This document shows, piece after piece, positions 33,101-41,750 of a DNA stretch of 64,000 nucleotides. The number at the start of each line of letters is the position of its first letter. Position 1 is the stretch's first letter. The position numbers and the translations under genes are program-made. The notes under the pieces were generated by a model. It did not search any database, was not told the DNA's origin, and saw only the letters and a list, made by a program, of their open reading frames with translations. Source of the stretch: Actinoplanes sandaracinus (GTDB lineage: Bacteria; Actinomycetota; Actinomycetes; Mycobacteriales; Micromonosporaceae); NCBI RefSeq assembly GCF_030009775.1, contig NZ_JASCTH010000023.1, positions 125,749 through 189,748 on the forward strand, given 5' to 3'.

Positions 33101-34675
33101 TCAAGCGGCGGAGGCATAGCCCCGCGAGGTCGACGTGACGACGCGATCGCGTCCGGCGTGCTTGGCAGCGTACAGGCAACTGTCCGCTGTGGACAGAAGA
33201 GTCGACTGGGTCGGAGCGCTCAGGTCGGTGCTCGCCGCAACGCCGATGCTGACGGTGACCGGGAGGCCTCGGGTGATCTCTCGCCAGCCATGGTCGCGGA
33301 CGGCGCGGCGGATGCCGTCGAGCAGGCCGCCGGCCCGGCCCGCGGTGGTGCCGGGAAGCACGATCAGGAACTCCTCGCCGCCCATCCGGGCGGCGAAACC
33401 GGCCGGACTGGCCGCGGCGGCCCCGTCGGCGAGGATGCCGGCCACCCGGACCAGGACCTGGTCGCCGACATTGTGCGAGAGCCGGTCGTTGACCTGCTTG
33501 AAGTGGTCGAGATCGACGAGGGCGACGATGAGGCCCGGATCGGACTCGATCAGCGACGGCAGGGACTCGTCGACGAACCGCCGGTTGTGCAGGCCGGTGA
33601 GCGGGTCGCGGCGGGCCTGCTCACGGAAGCGCTCGGCCTCCTGCCGGGCCTCGACCGTCTCGAACATCGCCTGCCTGGTACGGGTACGAGCCTCCCGCTG
33701 CAGCGAGTGGAGGTTCTGGTAGGCGTCGAAGAACGTCTTGTGCACGGCGAACGCCTCGGCGAACTCGCCCCGGTCGGCGTGCAGCTCGGCCTGCTCCTGG
33801 TGCACGCGCACCAGCACGTCGACCAGATCGCGCTCGGTGCAGATGGTCCGGCAGGTGTCGAGGCTCCGCTGCGCCCGCTGGTGCGCGCCGAGGCCGCGCT
33901 GCGCCTGGGCGAGGGTGAGGAGGTACTCGGCGAGGGCGTCGGCGTCCTCATGACGGCCCTCGCCGTGCCGCTCGATGCAGAGCCGCATGGTCGCCTCGGC
34001 CTCGGCGTAACGCCCGTTGCCGATCTGGATGGCGCCGACGGTGTCGAGGAACGCCGGCTCGAGGTGGATGCCGCGCTCGTCGGCGAGCCGCTGGAGACGG
34101 TTCGCCACCTCTTCGGCGCGCTCCTGGTTGCCGGTGTCGTATTCCGCGTAGGCGTGGTTGTTGAGCAGGCAGAGCAGAGCCGGCGAACCGGTCCGGACCG
34201 CCAGTTCCTCGGCCTGGGCGTAGCGGACGCGGGCGGCGTCCATCGAGCCGGCGGACCAGAGGGCGTCGGCCAGTTTGGTGCGGTGCCAGATGTGCATGTG
34301 GGTGGTCGACTCGTCGTCGAGCAACTCGACCGAGAGCAGCGCGTGCTCCAGGGCCTGCTCGGCGTCACCGAGGTTCTGGTGGATGGCCGCCCAGATCAGG
34401 TGGGTGCGGGCCATCAGGAGTCGTGCGTCGTTGGCGACCGCCCACTCGTGCACCTGCCAGATCTGCTCGGCGGCGGCGGCGATGTCGCCGGAGCGCAGCC
34501 GCATGTTGGCCTGGCAGAGCCGGGCACGGGCGATCAGCAGCGGATCACCGAGAACCCGGGCCGCCTCCTCGATCCCGACGGCCCGAGCGAGTTCGGCCTG
34601 TGGGTCCCAGGAGCGCTCGTCCTCGATGGCGAGGAGCAGGTCCGAGAGCGTCTCGGCGCTGATCAAGTCTGCCAC
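33101..34675 (-). CDS. TPR-GGDEF diguanylate cyclase
   Basis: A 524-residue cytosolic protein. Residues about 1-330 are helical TPR-type repeats (LARARLCQANMRLRSGDIAA, LAQAQRGLGAHQRAQRSLD), followed by a coiled coil and a GGDEF domain (about 355-520) with RDPLTGLHNRRF, LVDLDHFKQVND and GGEEF at 432-436. The active-site loop is intact, so synthesis of c-di-GMP is likely. The position of the inhibitory RxxD site reads PAGF, so product inhibition at the I-site is probably absent. The TPR part suggests control by protein binding. Confidence 0.92.
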   Translation of the reverse strand: MADLISAETLSDLLLAIEDERSWDPQAELARAVGIEEAARVLGDPLLIARARLCQANMRLRSGDIAAAAEQIWQVHEWAVANDARLLMARTHLIWAAIHQNLGDAEQALEHALLSVELLDDESTTHMHIWHRTKLADALWSAGSMDAARVRYAQAEELAVRTGSPALLCLLNNHAYAEYDTGNQERAEEVANRLQRLADERGIHLEPAFLDTVGAIQIGNGRYAEAEATMRLCIERHGEGRHEDADALAEYLLTLAQAQRGLGAHQRAQRSLDTCRTICTERDLVDVLVRVHQEQAELHADRGEFAEAFAVHKTFFDAYQNLHSLQREARTRTRQAMFETVEARQEAERFREQARRDPLTGLHNRRFVDESLPSLIESDPGLIVALVDLDHFKQVNDRLSHNVGDQVLVRVAGILADGAAAASPAGFAARMGGEEFLIVLPGTTAGRAGGLLDGIRRAVRDHGWREITRGLPVTVSIGVAASTDLSAPTQSTLLSTADSCLYAAKHAGRDRVVTSTSRGYASAA

Positions 34676-34850
34676 CGATCGCCTCCCTCCGCTTCAGCGA
34701 GTCTGCTCCCACGGGCGACCATCGGCACGGATCGGCCGAGGCTTAGGGGAACCGCCTGGCTTTCCGAGGTTAGCTCTGTGTGAGCGGCTGACCCCAAGGA
34801 GTGCGGCGTGACCTCCGTCCTACTCGGCAGCGGCGCCGGCCAGTTGAGGT

Positions 34851-35414
34851 TCACACCCGAGGGGCGCCCAGGCCACCGATGACCAGGGTGAGCTGGCGCC
34901 GCCAGGCCTGGGGGTCGGCGGAGTGCTGGGCGACCCCGGCGTTCGCCATCATCAGCAACGCCAGGTCACCGCGGGTGAAGTCGGCGCGCAGCCGGCCGGC
35001 CCGCTGGGCCCGGGTCACCACGTCCACGGCCCGCTGCTGGGCGGTCGCGCGCAGGCCGGCGAGCCGTTCGTCGTCGTCGAAGGTGGTGGTCACCAGCAGT
35101 TCCGCGAGGCCACGGTCGGTGGCCTGCAACTCGCAGACACGGGTCAGGTAACCGACGAACGCGGCCCACGGGTCCGGGTGTTCGAGCGCTTGTTCGGCGA
35201 GGTGGACCGCGGCGGTCATGTGGTTCGCGAAGACCTCGGCGATCAGGTGCCGCCGGCTGGGGAAGCGGCGATAGAGGGTGGCGTTGCCGACCCCGGCCCG
35301 CCGGGCGATCTCGTCCAGCGACGCGTCCAAGCCCTGCTCGGCGAAGACCTCGCGCGCCGCGGCGAGCAGGGCTGCTCGGTTACGGCGGGCGTCCGCGCGC
35401 AGCCGGGGGGCCAT
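34851..35414 (-). CDS. TetR-family regulator
   Basis: A 187-residue repressor. The N-terminal HTH reads AAREVFAEQGLDASLDEIAR then AGVGNATLYRRFPSRRHLIA, which is textbook TetR, and the C-terminal helical ligand domain ends near GGLGAPRV. ATG at 35414; a GTG three codons upstream is possible. No divergent target is obvious, and the VOC gene lies 140 bases upstream on the same strand. Confidence 0.9.
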   Translation of the reverse strand: MAPRLRADARRNRAALLAAAREVFAEQGLDASLDEIARRAGVGNATLYRRFPSRRHLIAEVFANHMTAAVHLAEQALEHPDPWAAFVGYLTRVCELQATDRGLAELLVTTTFDDDERLAGLRATAQQRAVDVVTRAQRAGRLRADFTRGDLALLMMANAGVAQHSADPQAWRRQLTLVIGGLGAPRV

Positions 35415-35554
35415 GCGCCACACGATACGGCGTGGCGAGGGAAGGACAGCGATCCGTTCGGTGTCGCCATGGCCGGCGCCCTCGGCGCATCACGAGGCCG
35501 GCGAGCAGCGGCACGGGTCGGCTCTCTCGGCGCTGCTGGACCGCGAGGTCGCGG

Positions 35555-35977
35555 TCAGGTGATGCAGAACTCGTTGCCCTCCGGGTCGGCCATCGTCACC
35601 CACGAGTGGGGGCCCTGCCGGCCGTCCCAGAGATGGATGGCGCCGCGTTCGATCAGCCGGTCACGGACGGCGTTCCGTTTCTCCTCGCCGACGAACACGT
35701 CGACGTGCATCCGGTTCTTCACCGTCTTGGCGGCCTCGTCGAACTGGAAGAGCATCCGCCGGGCGGTCTCCGGGTGCCGGATCGCGGCGCCGCTGCGCCA
35801 CACCAGCCTGCCCCCGTGATGGGTGGTCTCGGCGTCGGTGGCGTAACCCTTGGCGATCATCTCCTTGATGAACGCCTCGTCCTGGGACTCCACGTCCCAG
35901 CCGAGGGTCTCCGCCCACCAGTCGGCGAGCGTGTGCGGATCGGTGCAGTCCACGGAGACTTGGAAGTCGTAAGCCAT
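35555..35977 (-). CDS. VOC-family (glyoxalase-like) protein
   Basis: A 140-residue vicinal-oxygen-chelate fold protein. It begins MAYDFQVSVDCTDPHTLADW and has WAETLGWDVE, then RMHVDVFVGEEKR and the end DPEGNEFCIT, which are the usual VOC edges. Likely metal ligands are the His in MHVDV and Glu in GNEFC. Such small members act as lyases, dioxygenases or antibiotic-binding proteins. The substrate is unknown. Confidence 0.85.
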   Translation of the reverse strand: MAYDFQVSVDCTDPHTLADWWAETLGWDVESQDEAFIKEMIAKGYATDAETTHHGGRLVWRSGAAIRHPETARRMLFQFDEAAKTVKNRMHVDVFVGEEKRNAVRDRLIERGAIHLWDGRQGPHSWVTMADPEGNEFCIT

Positions 35978-36015
35978 GGACCGCACGCTACCCACGATTG
36001 CGGTCAGGTCATGAC

Positions 36016-36378
36016 CTAATTGGCGTAGAGGCCTGGAAAGAACCGATCGATTGCGGTCACGTCGTACACATGCCGCACTTCGTTGATCTTTTGATCCTCG
36101 ACGCCCAGGAACTCGACCATGCGGGCCGTGCCGAACGGTGCCGCAAGGTCGTAGACCAGTGCGGCACCGTCCACAGCATCGGTACGGGCGACCACCGTGA
36201 CACCGTCCGCGAAGGCGGCGATCCGGTGCAGGACCTGGAGCAGCTCTTCGTCGTCGACCGGGGCGTCCAGGTTCCACTCCGTCTCGACGTCCGCGGCGAG
36301 CAGCTTCCGGGCCATGGTCAGGTCGTCGTTGGTCCACGACCTGACCCAGTAGTCCACCACGTCCATGCGGTTCGTCAC
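36016..36378 (-). CDS. NTF2-like (SnoaL-type) protein
   Basis: A 120-residue protein with the NTF2-like fold pattern: an N-terminal helix (DVVDYWVRSWTNDDLTMARK), LLAADVETEWN, and a curved sheet ending FLGVEDQKINEVRHVYDV. Its start overlaps the stop of the DUF2334 gene (ATGA), so it is the last gene of the polysaccharide operon. It could be a small isomerase or a binding subunit. Confidence 0.8.
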   Translation of the reverse strand: MTNRMDVVDYWVRSWTNDDLTMARKLLAADVETEWNLDAPVDDEELLQVLHRIAAFADGVTVVARTDAVDGAALVYDLAAPFGTARMVEFLGVEDQKINEVRHVYDVTAIDRFFPGLYAN

Positions 36379-37991
36379 CCGTTCAGCATCGCGTCTGCGC
36401 TCACGAAGGTGTAGCCGGCCTTGATGATTCCCGGAACGAGCTGCTTGAGGTGCGCGGTGCCGAGATACGGGTGGTAGAAGAAGCTGGCCACGCCGTCCCG
36501 CACCACCAGGTTGCGCTCGGCGCTGGCGACCAGGTCGGCCGGCAACCGCACCGGGTGCGTGTTGTACGCCTCCGGCTCCACGTTGCCGATGTTCTCCGGC
36601 ACCACGACCGAGCCGTACACGTCCCGCACGGTGTAGGGGAAGAACTGCCCGAACTGGCGGGCGTAGTTGAACTTGGCGCCGGTCAGCACGCCCGGGAAGT
36701 ACAGGCCCCGGTCGTATCGCTTGCCGAAGAGCGAGTTCACCACCTGGTAGTCGACCGGGCTGGCCGCGTAGTGCGGGAACTCGAAGATCTTCGGCATGCC
36801 CAGCCCGGTGGCCGCGAACACCGCGCCCGACGCGACCATCCGCGAGGTGGCCCAGGCGGCCGAGTCCTCCTTCACCGGGCCGTCGTAGATCACCCGGTCG
36901 GCCGAGTCGACGTGCGCGGTGAAGAACTCGAAGTCGTTGCCGCTGGCGCCGTCGTACGGGTTGTTCACCGAGCCGTACTGGTGGGTGTAGCCGTGCATGA
37001 GCAGCGTGCCGCCCTTAGCCTGCATGTACTTCAGCGCGGACACCACCGCGGGCCTCTTGGCCAGGGAGTAGTCCTCGGCGACGCCGTTGTTCTTGGCGCC
37101 CTTCGGGTCGCGGTACCGCGGGTAGACCGCGACACTGAACGGCACCTTCATCGACCACAGGTAGTCGGCGACCGCCCGCAACTCGGCGGGATCCGCGTCG
37201 GGGCCGACGTCCTCGATCCGGATCAGCGCGCGGTGGCGTTCGGGCGTCTTCGGAGCGAGCGCGTCGAAGAGCAGATCCGCGAAGACCAGGTAGCGGTCGT
37301 CGTGGGTGACGTAGGAGAACGGGATCTCGCTGACGTAGGTCAGGTTGCCGGAGCGCACCGCCCAGGGCAGCGTGGTCCCGTCGGCGCGGGTCGCGGCCGC
37401 CAGGGTGACGACCTTGGCCGGGTCGCTGACCGTCAGGTTCATCAGACCGGACTTGTTGTCGGCGCTGCGGGTCAGCTTCCGGCCCTTGTAGGTCACCGCG
37501 GCCACGTCGGCGAAGTCGAAGAGGCCGCTGGTGAAGCCGTACTTCGCGGCGAAGCCGTCCAGCTTGGTGAGCTGCCAGACGTTGTCCCGGACCCACACCA
37601 CCGGCTTGGTCGTGGCGGTCACGTCGGTCAGGAAAGCGGCCGGCAGCGGCTCGTCGTAGGTCGAGCCCAGGTAGATCACCGCGGTGTAGTTCTTCAGGTC
37701 ACCGGCCTTGTAACCGGCCACCGGCGCGGCCGTCCAGGAGCCGAAGTGCGAGCTCAGGTTCGCCGTCTGGGTGGCGTAGACCTCGCCCAGCCAGCCGTAG
37801 CCGCCCGTGGTGTCGTACAGCACGAGGGTCTTGGCCGTGCCGCCGCCGGGAGCGGCCTTGCCGGTCTTGCCGGCCGCCGTGGTGGTGCCGGCGGCGCCGG
37901 CCTCGATGGAGTTGAGGCCGACGGCCGCGACGGTGGCGGCGGCCGCGCCGGCGACGAGAACGCTGCGGCGGGAGACGGGGGTGGCACGCAT
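36375..37991 (-). CDS. Tat-exported DUF2334 (polysaccharide deacetylase-like) protein
   Basis: A 538-residue exported protein. The leader has a twin-arginine motif (SRRSVLVAGAAAATVAAVG). After a linker of about 30 residues comes an N-terminal sensing or helper domain (VLYDTTGGYGWLGE to about residue 265) and a DUF2334 domain related to NodB deacetylases (HRALIRIEDVGPDADP with the catalytic Asp, then LMHGYTHQYGS with two metal His). These features suggest N-deacetylation of a surface glycan. It is coupled to the UDP-GlcNAc 2-epimerase upstream (TGATG overlap) and to the NTF2-like gene downstream. Confidence 0.85.
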   Translation of the reverse strand: MRATPVSRRSVLVAGAAAATVAAVGLNSIEAGAAGTTTAAGKTGKAAPGGGTAKTLVLYDTTGGYGWLGEVYATQTANLSSHFGSWTAAPVAGYKAGDLKNYTAVIYLGSTYDEPLPAAFLTDVTATTKPVVWVRDNVWQLTKLDGFAAKYGFTSGLFDFADVAAVTYKGRKLTRSADNKSGLMNLTVSDPAKVVTLAAATRADGTTLPWAVRSGNLTYVSEIPFSYVTHDDRYLVFADLLFDALAPKTPERHRALIRIEDVGPDADPAELRAVADYLWSMKVPFSVAVYPRYRDPKGAKNNGVAEDYSLAKRPAVVSALKYMQAKGGTLLMHGYTHQYGSVNNPYDGASGNDFEFFTAHVDSADRVIYDGPVKEDSAAWATSRMVASGAVFAATGLGMPKIFEFPHYAASPVDYQVVNSLFGKRYDRGLYFPGVLTGAKFNYARQFGQFFPYTVRDVYGSVVVPENIGNVEPEAYNTHPVRLPADLVASAERNLVVRDGVASFFYHPYLGTAHLKQLVPGIIKAGYTFVSADAMLNG

Positions 37992-39178
37992 CAGGCGACG
38001 ACTCCGGAGGTGAGGGCGGTCTGCGACGGGACGGGCATGGCTTCGGGGGCGGGCGCGAGGCCCAGGAGAGCGGCGGTGGCCTGCGCGGTGCGCACGGCGG
38101 CGAGGCCGTCGCCGTAGGGGTTGCCGCCGGCGGTCATCGAGTCGCGGAGGGCCCGGCTGTCGAGCAGCGCGGACGCCTCCGCCACGATCAGCGCGGGGTC
38201 CGAGCCGACCAGCTTGGCGCAGCCCGCGTGCAGCGACTCCACCCGCTCGGTCACGTCCCGCAGCACCAGCGCCGGAACCCCGAACGACGGCGCCTCCTCC
38301 TGGATGCCGCCCGAGTCGGTCAGCACCAGGTAGGCCTCGGAGAGCAGGCGGGACAGATCCGGGTAGGGCAGCGGGTCGGTGACGGTCACGCGCTCCACGC
38401 CGGCCAGGGCGGCGTCGACCTGGGACCGGACCGCGGGGTTCGGGTGGCTGGGCAGGACCACCTCGATGTCGTCGTAGCGGGCGATCAGCTCCTTGACCGC
38501 GGCCAGGATCCGGTCCAGCGGCTCGCCCCACGACTCACGGCGGTGGGCGGTCACCAGGACCAGGCGGTTGTCACTGCCGGCGCGGGCGGCGGCCACGTCC
38601 TGGTTCTCGAACGGCAGCTTGCGGCCGGCCACCGCGAGGGTCGCGTCCACCACGGTGTTGCCGGTGACCAGCACGTCGCTCGCCGGGATCTTCTCGTCGA
38701 GGAGGTTCATCGCGGCCAGCGGGGTGGGCGCCAGGTGCAGAGCGGCGACCTGGGCGACCAGGCGGCGGTTGCCCTCCTCCGGGAAGGGCGACTCCAGGTC
38801 ACCGGAACGCAGGCCGGCCTCCAGGTGGACGACCGGAATGCGCCGCCAGAACGCGGCGAGGGCGCCGGCCAGGCTGGTGGTGGTGTCGCCCTGCACGATG
38901 ACGGCGGCCGGGGTGCGTACCGACCAGAGTTCGTCCAGCTGGCGGATCATCGCGGTGAGCAACTCGGCCTGGCCGCCAGTGGTGCGCTCGACCTGAAGCG
39001 TGATGTCCGGCTCCAGGCCGAACGCGGCGAGCGCCTGGGTGACCATCGTCGGGTGCTGGCCGCTGGCGAGCAGGACCGGTGCGAGCAGCCCGGCCTCGCG
39101 CATGGCGAGAGCTACCGGGGCGAGCTTGACGGCTTCGGGGCGGGTGCCGCCGACGAGGTGGACCTCGCGAAGAGACAT
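37991..39178 (-). CDS. wecB: UDP-N-acetylglucosamine 2-epimerase (non-hydrolysing)
   Basis: A 395-residue GT-B-fold enzyme that interconverts UDP-GlcNAc and UDP-ManNAc. Family residues are visible: GTRPEAVKLAPV, the allosteric site region SGQHPTMV, GDTTTSLAGALAAFW, VVHLEAGLRSGD, PEEGNRRL, VTAHRRESWG and LTDSGGIQEEAPSFGVP. The C-terminal 30 residues are an atypical Ala/Pro extension. It sits in an operon between a family 2 glycosyltransferase and a deacetylase-like protein, which suggests that ManNAc (or a derivative) goes into an exported polymer. Confidence 0.93.
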   Translation of the reverse strand: MSLREVHLVGGTRPEAVKLAPVALAMREAGLLAPVLLASGQHPTMVTQALAAFGLEPDITLQVERTTGGQAELLTAMIRQLDELWSVRTPAAVIVQGDTTTSLAGALAAFWRRIPVVHLEAGLRSGDLESPFPEEGNRRLVAQVAALHLAPTPLAAMNLLDEKIPASDVLVTGNTVVDATLAVAGRKLPFENQDVAAARAGSDNRLVLVTAHRRESWGEPLDRILAAVKELIARYDDIEVVLPSHPNPAVRSQVDAALAGVERVTVTDPLPYPDLSRLLSEAYLVLTDSGGIQEEAPSFGVPALVLRDVTERVESLHAGCAKLVGSDPALIVAEASALLDSRALRDSMTAGGNPYGDGLAAVRTAQATAALLGLAPAPEAMPVPSQTALTSGVVA

Positions 39179-39233
39179 GGGGGGAGCCAGCCTTCTGTTC
39201 GGGGGGAGAGGCGAATCAGGGGGAAGGGGTGGT

Positions 39234-40562
39234 TCAGGCGGCGACCGCGAGCGGCTCTTCGACGAGCCGTTCGGTCTTGGCCCAGGCCTGGCGGCCGCTG
39301 GCCTGCCGGCCGAGCGCGCGGTAGGTGGCGGCGAGGCCGAGGATCAGGAACGCGGGGTACGCGAGAGCGGCGGTCAGCATCCGGGGCATGCCCTCATCGC
39401 CGTGCTTGTACTTGTGCACCAGCGCCCAGAGCAGGCCGGGGAAGGTGGTGACGATCAGCCAGACGCCGCCGGCCTGGCCCAGGGCGGCCCAGCTCGGGAT
39501 GAAGACGATCGGGTGGCCGATCAGCAGGCCGCCCAGCCCGGCGAGGCCGGTGCCGATGAGCAGCACCGTCAGGATCGCGTTGGCCCAGGGGGAGAGCAGG
39601 TAGTGCAGCATCTCGGCGAGCGCGATCCGGGCCACCCGCGGTGACGAGAAGAGCCGGCCGAGGTAACGGGCGCACTGCATGTTGCCCTGCGCCCAGCGGG
39701 TCCGCTGCCGGGTGAGCCGGCGGACGTCGACGACCGCCTGCTGGGTCACCGAGGCACGTGAGGTGTACCGGATCCCGACGCCGTTGAGGTGCATCCGCAG
39801 GCCCAGCTCCATGTCCTCGACGAGGCAGCTGGACCACGGCGCCGACCCGAGCGTCTGCAGGGTGGAGAGCCGGCTGAACTGGCCGTTGCCACCGAGGCCG
39901 ACGGTGTCGAGGGCGTCGCGCATGTTCTGGCAGGCGTCGACGATCGCGCCGAACTCCAGGTCCTGCACGGCCCCGAGGAGCCGGTTGCGGTTGCGGATCC
40001 GGACCTGCACCTGGGCGGCGCCGACCCGGGTGTCACGCATCAGCCGGGACACCTCGACCAGGATGTTCTCGCTGCCCTGACCGTCGCCGTCGATGATCCC
40101 GACGACCACCTTCTCCGGGGCCGTCCCGGACTCGGCGGTGAGTCGCGAGATGTGCCGGTAGGCGGCGTTCAGGGCCTCGCCCTTGCCCTGCCGGGCCTCG
40201 GGGAGCTCACGACGCATGACGTGCAGCCTGGGGTGGTCGATCGCGGCGAGGACCTCGGGGGTGCGGTCGTCCGAGCCGTCGTCGACGACCAGGACCCGGG
40301 ACAGGGTGCCGGCCGGGCCGCGCAGGTTGAGGGCCGCGCCGACGGTGTTGGCCACGACGGCCTCTTCGTTGAGGGCCGGGACGATGACCCAGAAGTGCTC
40401 GGGACGCCCGTTGCCGCCGGCCACCGATCGGTTTACGACCTTGGCCCGGTGGGTGCCGGCGTAGCGCAGCGCGAACCACACCAGGATCACCGTGGTGACG
40501 GGCCAGGCCAAGAGCACCGCGTAGCCGGTGACCGCATACAGCCAACTCTCCGACGCGTCCAT
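39234..40562 (-). CDS. Processive family 2 glycosyltransferase, membrane-bound
   Basis: A 442-residue polysaccharide synthase of GT2 type (BcsA/IcaA/HasA-like). One N-terminal TM is followed by the catalytic domain with VPALNEEAVVANTV, VVDDGSDD (first Asp), GIIDGDGQGS (DxD), LVEDMELGLRM (the ED motif, catalytic base) and RQRTRWAQGN (QxxRW product-site motif), then three or four C-terminal TM segments. All motifs of a processive enzyme are present. ATG at 40562 has GGGAGG eight bases upstream. It is the first gene of the operon with wecB and DUF2334. A poly-HexNAc product is likely; the exact polymer cannot be told. Confidence 0.92.
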   Translation of the reverse strand: MDASESWLYAVTGYAVLLAWPVTTVILVWFALRYAGTHRAKVVNRSVAGGNGRPEHFWVIVPALNEEAVVANTVGAALNLRGPAGTLSRVLVVDDGSDDRTPEVLAAIDHPRLHVMRRELPEARQGKGEALNAAYRHISRLTAESGTAPEKVVVGIIDGDGQGSENILVEVSRLMRDTRVGAAQVQVRIRNRNRLLGAVQDLEFGAIVDACQNMRDALDTVGLGGNGQFSRLSTLQTLGSAPWSSCLVEDMELGLRMHLNGVGIRYTSRASVTQQAVVDVRRLTRQRTRWAQGNMQCARYLGRLFSSPRVARIALAEMLHYLLSPWANAILTVLLIGTGLAGLGGLLIGHPIVFIPSWAALGQAGGVWLIVTTFPGLLWALVHKYKHGDEGMPRMLTAALAYPAFLILGLAATYRALGRQASGRQAWAKTERLVEEPLAVAA

Positions 40563-40876
40563 CGGTACCACCTCCCGGGCCTGTAACTGTCCGTATCATC
40601 CAGCGAGCGAAGGGGGCCGCGCTCATGGACGTAATAGGACATTAAGGTGCTACCGAGGGTGACTCAATAGGCGCCAGCGGGACGGAGGCGGAGTCAGGCC
40701 AAAAGGGCTAACCCAGACATCTCAGGCGGCGCTCACCAGGCGAAACCGGGCGTATTCAACGGCATATCCGACAATTCGGCGCCGTGCCGCTCCGGAGTTG
40801 ACCGATTGCGCAGAGTGATTTCGTGGGGCGCGTGGGAATGGTCACGGAAAGTTATCAGGAGGGTGCCGGAGAGTTG
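40563..40876. other. Intergenic region, no gene seen
   Basis: This 314-base gap must hold the promoter of the glycosyltransferase operon on the minus strand and the 3' end of the transcript from 41629. It is less GC-rich than its surroundings. I found no riboswitch, no clear hairpin and no convincing reading frame. Confidence 0.5.
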
Positions 40877-41629
40877 CTACGGGCCGTCGAGGAGAGTCGG
40901 ATCGTCACGCAACATGGCGGCCAGGCGGCGGGCCGCCAGCTCCGTCTCCTCCGGGCGCTCCACCTGCAACGGGATCGGCTCCGGCAGCGGCTCCGGGAAA
41001 CCGGGCTGCTGCGGCTCGGCGTGCTGCGCGTGGAACGGCGCGGGCGGCGGAGCGTACGGGTGCGGCGCGGACGCGTACGGATGAGAGATGTCATGCGGCG
41101 GGACCGGCGGAGGCGGCGTCGGCGCGAACGGGTGTGCAGCGGTGTTGCTCTGGTCGGCGTAGCCGGCCCGGTCGTAACCGAAGGCCTGCTCATGCCGGTT
41201 GACGACGATCGGCTGCTCGACGGTGGTCGTCTCGGTGTAGTCGAAGTCGGTGGGGCCGAACCGGTCCTGGTCGTCGTGGCTCGCGCGTGGTCGCTCCGCG
41301 GGTGGGGGCGGTTCCTCGGCCTGCTCCTCGACGTCGATCTCGAAATCGGCGTGCCGCGGCGCCGCCTCGGTGGCCCGGACCGCGACCGTGTTGTCGGCGG
41401 TCACCTGCACCACGCCGTCGGCCATCGCGAAGTGGAGCAGCACCGGATCGCCGGCGCCCTCGACGCCGACCGTGACGGCCAGTTGCGGATTGCGGGAGAC
41501 CACGCCCGCGATCGCCTCGACCAACTCCGTCACCGCCGGCGGAGTGCCGTTGCTCTCTCCGGCGGCGCGGCGCCTCAACTCGTCACGCCGGGCCAGCTTG
41601 TCGAGTGCGTCGTCCAGTCCGCCTCGCAC
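40877..41629 (-). CDS. Proline-rich hypothetical protein downstream of the conservon
   Basis: A 250-residue soluble protein. The N-terminal 90 residues form an ordered alpha/beta unit (VTELVEAIAGVVSRNPQLAV, then VTVGVEGAGDPVLLHFAMAD). The middle is disordered and rich in Pro, His and Tyr (HPYASAPHPYAPPPAPF). A helical end ELAARRLAAMLRDDPTLLD follows. GTG at 41629 has GAGGAC upstream. It may be co-regulated with the conservon, but a structured 121-base gap lies between. Function unknown. Confidence 0.7.
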   Translation of the reverse strand: MRGGLDDALDKLARRDELRRRAAGESNGTPPAVTELVEAIAGVVSRNPQLAVTVGVEGAGDPVLLHFAMADGVVQVTADNTVAVRATEAAPRHADFEIDVEEQAEEPPPPAERPRASHDDQDRFGPTDFDYTETTTVEQPIVVNRHEQAFGYDRAGYADQSNTAAHPFAPTPPPPVPPHDISHPYASAPHPYAPPPAPFHAQHAEPQQPGFPEPLPEPIPLQVERPEETELAARRLAAMLRDDPTLLDGP

Positions 41630-41650
41630 GTCACCGTCCTCTTTCCTACG

Positions 41651-41741
41651 CGGTCGCCCGGTCCCCCAACTGTGCCCCTTCGTGGGCCGGTTGGGAACCG
41701 CTCTGTCCCGGGGAACACGGCGAACCGTGACCGGGCGACCG
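41651..41741 (-). repeat. Long-range inverted repeat with inner hairpin after cvnD
   Basis: Perfect 13-bp arms CGGTCGCCCGGTC (41651-41663) and their complement (41729-41741) enclose 65 bases, which include a smaller stem (CCCAAC with GTTGGG, within about 41666-41694). The structure starts ten bases after the cvnD stop codon and ends about 20 bases before the next gene's start. It could be a terminator, a processing site or an attenuator. Confidence 0.6.
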
Positions 41742-41750
41742 GTTCAAACC

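Noticed and set aside
40563..40876. c-di-GMP riboswitch before the glycosyltransferase operon
   Set aside because: The conserved GEMM core bases and stem layout are not found on either strand.
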